Shown here: positions 11,437 through 15,820 of the stretch, in pieces | How positions within the stretch are numbered: the stretch's first letter is position 1 | How the letters are laid out: each line of letters begins with the position of its first letter | Source: SIG622 sp045596605 | GTDB lineage: Bacteria; Bacillota; Clostridia; Oscillospirales; CAG-382 | Length of the DNA stretch: 15,820 nucleotides | Direction of reading: 5' to 3' | NCBI GenBank assembly: GCA_045596605.1 | Contig: JAZOCR010000040.1 | Coordinates: 1-15,820 of the forward strand | The notes under the pieces: generated by a model | What the model was told of the DNA's origin: nothing | Seen by the model: the letters and a program-made list of their open reading frames with translations, nothing else | The model's database searches: none | Position numbers and translations under genes: made by a program

Positions 11437-12498
11437 TTACTCTCCTTTTATAATCTTTGAAATCTCATCTATAAGGGTGTCCATCTGCTCACGTGTTCCA
11501 ACTGTAATTCGGTTGTACTCACATACACGAGTGCCTGTAAAATGACGGACAAGAACACCACGCTCTTTCAGCTTTTCGTATATTTCTATGCCGCCCACAC
11601 TCTCGTGCTTTGCAAAAATAAAGTTTGCACTTGAATTTGTCATAGTAAAGCCGAGCTGTGAAAGCTTTTCTTTTGCATATTCTCTGTTCTCTATTATAGT
11701 TTTGCAGTTGTTTTCAAAATACTCCTTATCGCATAGCGCACCGTATCCTGCCGCCATAGTCATTCTGTTTACGTTATAAGGATTTGTCGAGTATTTAATG
11801 GTATTCAGGTCACGAATAAGCGCCTCGCAAGCAACGCCAAAGCCAAGTCTCGCTCCTGCCATAGAGCGTGATTTTGAAAAGGTTCCCGTAACAAGCAGAT
11901 TGTCATACTTTTTAATAAGTGGTACACAGCTCTGGGCACCGAAATCCACGTAAGCTTCGTCAACGACAACTATACTGTCCGGATTTGACTTTATAATTTC
12001 CTCAATCTCTGACACTTTAAGAGCAATACCCGTCGGCGCATTGGGATTTGCTATAAAAATTGTCTTGCCTACTCCGATATAATCGGATACGTCAACCGTG
12101 AAATCCTCACGAAGCGGGATTTCCTCGTAGGGCACTCCGTTTATCTTTGCAAACACCGGATAAAAGCCGTAGGCAATATCCGGAAATACCGCCGGGTGCT
12201 CCTTGTCGCAGAACGCCATAAAAGCAAAGTTCAGTATCTCATCAGAGCCGTTTGTGCAAAGCACCTCGGAAAAGTCAACGCCAAGAGTCTCTGCAAGCTT
12301 TTCGGTAAGTGCACGGCATTCAGGGTCACTGTAGAGTTGGAGCGACTTTGCCGCTTGTGCCGCCGCTTCTATCGCTTTTTCTGACGGTGCAAAGGGTGAC
12401 TCGTTGGTATTAAGCTTTATGTACTTCATATCCCTTGGCTGTTCACCGGGAGTATAGGGCTTCAAATTCTTATATTTTTGGCTGAAAAATCTGCTCAT
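11437..12498 (-). CDS. hisC: Histidinol-phosphate aminotransferase
   Basis: PLP-dependent class I/II aminotransferase that transfers an amino group from glutamate to imidazole acetol phosphate. 353 residues, typical. Visible features: KLNTNESPFAPS at 28-39, CTNGSDEIL at 81-89, NPNAPTG at 151-157, DEAYVDF at 180-186, the Schiff-base lysine K209 in TFSKSRSMAGARLGF, and R337 in NRITVGTREQ near the C-terminus. A purine-rich GGAAAAGAG precedes the ATG. It lies 21 bp after hisD and 4 bp before hisB. HisC paralogues can act on aromatic keto acids, but the operon position supports the histidine role. Confidence 0.97.
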   Translation of the reverse strand: MSRFFSQKYKNLKPYTPGEQPRDMKYIKLNTNESPFAPSEKAIEAAAQAAKSLQLYSDPECRALTEKLAETLGVDFSEVLCTNGSDEILNFAFMAFCDKEHPAVFPDIAYGFYPVFAKINGVPYEEIPLREDFTVDVSDYIGVGKTIFIANPNAPTGIALKVSEIEEIIKSNPDSIVVVDEAYVDFGAQSCVPLIKKYDNLLVTGTFSKSRSMAGARLGFGVACEALIRDLNTIKYSTNPYNVNRMTMAAGYGALCDKEYFENNCKTIIENREYAKEKLSQLGFTMTNSSANFIFAKHESVGGIEIYEKLKERGVLVRHFTGTRVCEYNRITVGTREQMDTLIDEISKIIKGE

Positions 12499-12519
12499 TT
12501 CTATCTCTTTTCCGTATTT

Positions 12520-13800
12520 TTATTTATCGTCCTCAAGTCTTACCACCGCACTCTTTGCGTGAGCTGTAAGTCCCTCTTTATTTGCGAAGAACTCAACGTC
12601 ACGGGCAACACGGGAGAGCGCATCCTTTGTATAGTAGGTATACTGAGTTTTCTTAACGAAATCGTCCACCGACAAGGGGCTTGAAAACCTTGCCGTACCG
12701 CTTGTGGGAAGTGTGTGGTTAGGACCTGCAAAGTAGTCGCCAAGCGCCTCAGGACAGTTTCTGCCCATAAATATCGACCCTGCGTGACGGATACTGTCAA
12801 GATAGTCAAAGGGATTGTCAACACAGAGCTCAAGGTGCTCCGGTGCAATTTCATTTGCAATTTCAATTGCAAGCTTAAGGTCGTCTGCAACTATTATCTT
12901 TCCGTTATCGTCAATAGATGCTCTTGCAATTTCCTCTCTTTCAAGCTCCTTTATCTGAAGCTCAATTTCATCTCTTACCTTTTCGGCAAAGCTGTAAGAA
13001 TCGGTTACAAGCACCGCACTTGCCATTTTATCGTGCTCTGCCTGTGAAAGAAGGTCTGCCGCAACGTGACGGGGATTTGACTTTCCGTCGGCAAGCACGA
13101 GAATTTCACTGGGGCCTGCAATCATATCAATGGAAACAATTCCGTAAACCTGCTTTTTAGCCTCTGCAACGAAAGCGTTGCCCGGGCCAACTATCTTGTC
13201 AACCTTTGGTACACTCTCTGTGCCATACGCAAGAGCCGCTACCGCCTGTGCACCGCCTACTTTAAAAATCTTGTCAACGCCCGCAATTTTTGCTGCCGCA
13301 AGAATAACAGGATTTACCTTTCCCTCGCTATTAGGCGGTGTTACCATAACAAGCTCACGAACACCTGCAATTTTCGCAGGGATACTGTCCATAAGCACCG
13401 TTGAGGGATATGCCGCAGTGCCTCCGGGAACGTAAAGTCCGGCACGGTCTACGGGGATAACCTTTTGTCCTATAACTATACCGTCTTCATCGTTTATAAT
13501 AAAGCTGTTACGCACCTGCTTTTCGTGGAAAGCACGGATATTTTTCGCTGCCTTTTCAAGAACTTCAAGAAATCTCGGCTCTACAAGAGAAATTGCCTCG
13601 TCTATCTCCTCTTTTGAAACAAGAAGTGAACTGATCTTTGCCTTGTCAAATCTTTCGCAGTACTCGAAAAGTGCCGCATCGCCCCTACTTCTTACATTTG
13701 CAATAATGTCGGAAACTATGCCCTCAACACTTGCCTTGCTTTCGCCTCTTGCAAATATTTCCGAGTTTGAAACCTCACCGTATTTAAGTATCTTAATCAT
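12520..13800 (-). CDS. hisD: Histidinol dehydrogenase
   Basis: Zn-dependent, NAD+-linked four-electron oxidation of L-histidinol to L-histidine via histidinal, the last two reactions of the pathway. 426 residues, standard length. Landmarks: DRAGLYVPGGTAAYPS at 118-133, GGAQAVAALAYG at 182-193, GPGNAFVAEAKK at 205-216, IAGPSEILV at 227-235. The zinc ligands are Q253 and H256 (SQAEHD), D355 (GDYFAGPNHTLPT) and H414 (LTAHAKS), and the catalytic E321/H322 pair lies in APEHLEL. TAGAGGTAG lies 5-6 nt upstream of the ATG. It starts 19 bp after the hisG stop. Confidence 0.97.
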   Translation of the reverse strand: MIKILKYGEVSNSEIFARGESKASVEGIVSDIIANVRSRGDAALFEYCERFDKAKISSLLVSKEEIDEAISLVEPRFLEVLEKAAKNIRAFHEKQVRNSFIINDEDGIVIGQKVIPVDRAGLYVPGGTAAYPSTVLMDSIPAKIAGVRELVMVTPPNSEGKVNPVILAAAKIAGVDKIFKVGGAQAVAALAYGTESVPKVDKIVGPGNAFVAEAKKQVYGIVSIDMIAGPSEILVLADGKSNPRHVAADLLSQAEHDKMASAVLVTDSYSFAEKVRDEIELQIKELEREEIARASIDDNGKIIVADDLKLAIEIANEIAPEHLELCVDNPFDYLDSIRHAGSIFMGRNCPEALGDYFAGPNHTLPTSGTARFSSPLSVDDFVKKTQYTYYTKDALSRVARDVEFFANKEGLTAHAKSAVVRLEDDK

Positions 13801-13819
13801 TTATACTACCTCTAAAAAA

Positions 13820-14473
13820 TCAGCCGTTTTCTGCCGCTTTTTCTGCTTTTCTTATCTCTACCTGTGCCGCAAGCTTTCTTGCCGCATCTTCGATCTGCTC
13901 ATTTTTAAACTTAAAGCTTGCCTTGTTTGCAATAAATCTAGCACTTATCGGGAAAATGCTTTCCACAACGTGAAGATTGTTTTCTTTCAGTGTACTGCCC
14001 GTCTCAACTATATCCACGATTACATCGGAAAGGTCAAGTATCGGCGCAATTTCTATTGAGCCGTTAAGGTGAATTATATCAATATCTCTGCCAAGAGAGG
14101 TGTAATAGTTTCTCGCAATATTTGCAAATTTCGTGGCAACACGGAGAGTTTTCTGAACGTCGTCACGGAAATCGTTTTTCGCCGCAACCGCCATTTTGCA
14201 TTTTCCGATGTCAAGGTCAAGAAGCTCGTAAACGTCAGGCTCGTATTCGAGAAGTATATCCTTTCCCGCAACGCCTATATCTGCCGCACCACGCTCTACG
14301 TATATCGCAACGTCAGAGGGCTTTACCCAGAAGTAGCGAACACCCCTCTCCTCGTTTTCAAATATCAGCTTTCTGCCCTTTTCGTGAATTGAGGGACACT
14401 CAAGTCCTGCTCGCTCAAACATATCGTAAACCTTTTCACCGAGTCTTCCCTTTGGGAGTGCAATATTAAGCAT
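13820..14473 (-). CDS. hisG: ATP phosphoribosyltransferase, short form catalytic subunit
   Basis: Catalyses the first, committed step: ATP + PRPP to PR-ATP. 217 residues, the short form lacking the C-terminal ACT-like regulatory domain; short HisG needs HisZ, which is the adjacent upstream gene. Shown by MLNIALPKGRLGE, RGAADIGVAGKD (61-72) and the PRPP-binding DIVETGSTLKEN (154-165). The ATG at 14473 overlaps the hisZ end by 8 nt. It lacks a well-spaced Shine-Dalgarno sequence: the GGAG lies about 18 nt upstream. Translational coupling to hisZ is therefore likely. A TTG at 14482 (GGAG 9 nt before it) or the ATG at 14503 are alternative starts, but family alignment favours 14473. Confidence 0.95.
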   Translation of the reverse strand: MLNIALPKGRLGEKVYDMFERAGLECPSIHEKGRKLIFENEERGVRYFWVKPSDVAIYVERGAADIGVAGKDILLEYEPDVYELLDLDIGKCKMAVAAKNDFRDDVQKTLRVATKFANIARNYYTSLGRDIDIIHLNGSIEIAPILDLSDVIVDIVETGSTLKENNLHVVESIFPISARFIANKASFKFKNEQIEDAARKLAAQVEIRKAEKAAENG

Positions 14474-15593
14474 TGTTTTCAAGAATCTCAACTCCTCTCT
14501 CACGAACTCTCAGAAGCTGTCTGTACTTTATGTTTTCCGGCACAGCCTTCTGCGCCATAACGCTGCCCCTTGCCGTAAGCATTGAAAGACAGTCACACAG
14601 CGCACTCATATCTGTGCTTTCGTCATAAAGAACTACTGCGTCAACGTCGTATTCCGATGCCTTTGTGGAAAGACGTTCAAGCATATCGAGATATACCGCA
14701 AAGCCGATAGCACCGCTTTTTCTTCCCATCTTACTCATAAGCTTGTCGTATCTTCCGCCGGAAAGAATGCCTGTCGGAATACCGCTTATAAAGCCCTTGA
14801 AAACCATACCGCCGTAGTAGTTCATATCGTTTACAACAGAAAAATCAATCCTGAGCTTATCTGCAAAGTCGCATTTTGAAAGCATAGCAGAGATGTCAAT
14901 AAGCTCCCGTGCTCTCTCACACAGAACGCCGTCTTTCGTGAACATCTCACGAAGCACAGGCAGTACGTCGGATAGCTTTCCGTAAGTTGAAGTGAGCTTC
15001 AAGAGAAGCTCTGATGTTTCCTTGTCTGCTCCTTCTCTTTCGCATATAGCAGAGATGCCGTGAGCATTTTTCTCGGAAAGGCACTTGATTATTTCTTTCT
15101 CCGCACTCTTTGAAATTTCGAGATTGGAAATTACTTCAGAAATAAGTCCAAGATGGGAAATATCAAGAACGAAGTCCCCTGAAATACTTTCAAGGCTCTT
15201 TGCCGCAAGAGAAATAACCTCGTATATGCAGTAGTCGTCTATATCACCGATACATTCAAGCCCAACCTGCATAATCTCACGGAAGGACTGACTGCCCCTT
15301 GAAACTCTGTATACGTTTTCGTCGTAGTAAACCTTTTCAAGTACACCGGGCACGTCCTTGCCGTTTTTTATAATGGACAGAGTAACGTCGGGCTTGAGCG
15401 CCATAAGCTTACCGCTTGTGTCGGTAAAGGTAATTATATTGTCGGAAACAAGAAAATCCTTGTTTCGCACATAAAGGTCGTATTCCTCAAACTTATTCAT
15501 CTTATACTGTGAGTAACCGTATCTTGAATAAAGAGAACGAAGCCCGAAGATAGCTCTTTCATCATTTTTGAGAACGGAATAATCTATATTCAT
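14466..15593 (-). CDS. hisZ: ATP phosphoribosyltransferase regulatory subunit (HisRS-like)
   Basis: Histidyl-tRNA-synthetase paralogue without aminoacylation activity that forms a hetero-octamer with short HisG and confers histidine feedback control. 375 residues. It retains class II core segments: LKPDVTLSI at 66-74 (motif-2-like strand), VYRVSRGSQSFREIMQVGLECIG at about 94-116, and C-terminal GILSGGRYDKLM with AIGFAVYLDML. It lacks the C-terminal anticodon-binding domain of true HisRS. The ATG at 15593 has AAAGGAAGA about 10 nt upstream. It is the first gene of the operon and overlaps hisG by 8 nt. Confidence 0.95.
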   Translation of the reverse strand: MNIDYSVLKNDERAIFGLRSLYSRYGYSQYKMNKFEEYDLYVRNKDFLVSDNIITFTDTSGKLMALKPDVTLSIIKNGKDVPGVLEKVYYDENVYRVSRGSQSFREIMQVGLECIGDIDDYCIYEVISLAAKSLESISGDFVLDISHLGLISEVISNLEISKSAEKEIIKCLSEKNAHGISAICEREGADKETSELLLKLTSTYGKLSDVLPVLREMFTKDGVLCERARELIDISAMLSKCDFADKLRIDFSVVNDMNYYGGMVFKGFISGIPTGILSGGRYDKLMSKMGRKSGAIGFAVYLDMLERLSTKASEYDVDAVVLYDESTDMSALCDCLSMLTARGSVMAQKAVPENIKYRQLLRVRERGVEILENNA

Positions 15594-15749
15594 CAGAAAA
15601 AATCTTCCTTTCGATATGCTGTGCTTGCGCCAAAACCTCTTTTCTGTTTTAGCGTGCTAAATCAATGAAGTAAATATACACCATAAAAATGTATAATTTT
15701 ACACATAAATGTAACGTTTTCGCAAACAAGCGGCAGGTGTAAACTTAAT
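15594..15749 (-). promoter_or_regulatory. his operon leader; no T-box seen
   Basis: About 155 nt between predicted start and hisZ. I find no T-box consensus (no GGGTGGnACCGCG-like block) and no His-codon-rich leader peptide. It contains several small hairpins: TATACA/TGTATA near 15675-15700, and a 9-bp stem CGCTAAAAC/GTTTTGGCG formed between complements of 15646-15654 and 15628-15636. Neither is followed by a T-run, so no attenuator is evident. Confidence 0.4.
15648..15661. promoter_or_regulatory. 14-bp palindrome, candidate operator in his leader
   Basis: TTTAGC and GCTAAA flank a 2-nt centre (perfect 6+6 inverted repeat). It lies in the leader about 90-100 nt after the predicted start. TrpR-family repressors (YerC/HisR type) have been proposed to control his genes in Firmicutes; that this is such a site is inference. 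Confidence 0.4.
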
Positions 15750-15755
15750 TTGGAT

Positions 15756-15784
15756 ATTATATCATAATGTATCGGATTTTGCAA
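15756..15784 (-). promoter_or_regulatory. Promoter of the his operon
   Basis: -35 TTGCAA (complement of 15779-15784), 17-bp spacer and exact -10 TATAAT (complement of 15756-15761), preceded by TATGA (TRTG/extended -10). Predicted start is near 15749. Confidence 0.85.
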
Positions 15785-15820
15785 GAGATAACAGCGATGT
15801 TTAAAAAAATAATTGACACA

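Noticed and set aside
15625..15749. T-box or attenuator in front of hisZ
   Set aside because: No T-box core sequence, no His-codon run and no hairpin followed by a T-run could be found.

Overview
The window looks like chromosome from an anaerobic, low-to-mid GC Clostridia-type Firmicute, probably of the Ruminococcaceae/Oscillospiraceae kind. The evidence is strong AGGAGG ribosome-binding sites, consensus sigma-A promoters with 17-bp spacers and B. subtilis-style TRTG -16 elements, a short HisG paired with HisZ, a PHP-type histidinol phosphatase, and a meso-diaminopimelate dehydrogenase. The genus cannot be fixed from sequence alone.

Layout. Positions 1-1652 (minus) hold rpsB and tsf, transcribed from a strong promoter through a structured leader of about 130 nt. 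A small Cys-cluster protein gene (1878-2219, minus) shares a dyad-symmetric divergent promoter region with a plus-strand unit. That unit opens with a highly structured non-coding RNA or leader (about 2349-2565) ending in an intrinsic terminator. It is followed by a small zinc-ribbon gene broken by an in-frame TAA, a VOC-fold protein and a MmcQ/YjbR-DUF3795 fusion. A repeat-rich spacer follows, then a tRNA-Thr(CGU) on the minus strand with a perfect consensus promoter and its own terminator. Next come three small membrane or exported proteins of unknown function, and a plus-strand pair made of ddh (lysine/peptidoglycan branch) and an unknown membrane protein.

From 7282 to 15593 (minus) lies an uninterrupted ten-gene histidine operon, transcribed in the order hisZ-G-D-C-B-H-A-F-IE-K. 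It encodes the whole path from PRPP + ATP to L-histidine, with several start/stop overlaps that suggest translational coupling. The promoter is at about 15756-15784. The leader of about 155 nt shows no T-box signature but contains a 14-bp palindrome that could be an operator.

Most genes are ordinary housekeeping or biosynthetic genes. The best candidate for something undescribed is the 2314-2804 segment: a promoter whose predicted start falls exactly at the base of a long closing helix, a nested multi-helix RNA, a terminator whose loop is complementary to an upstream segment, a competing 15-bp pairing, and a zinc-ribbon gene with a nonsense codon.
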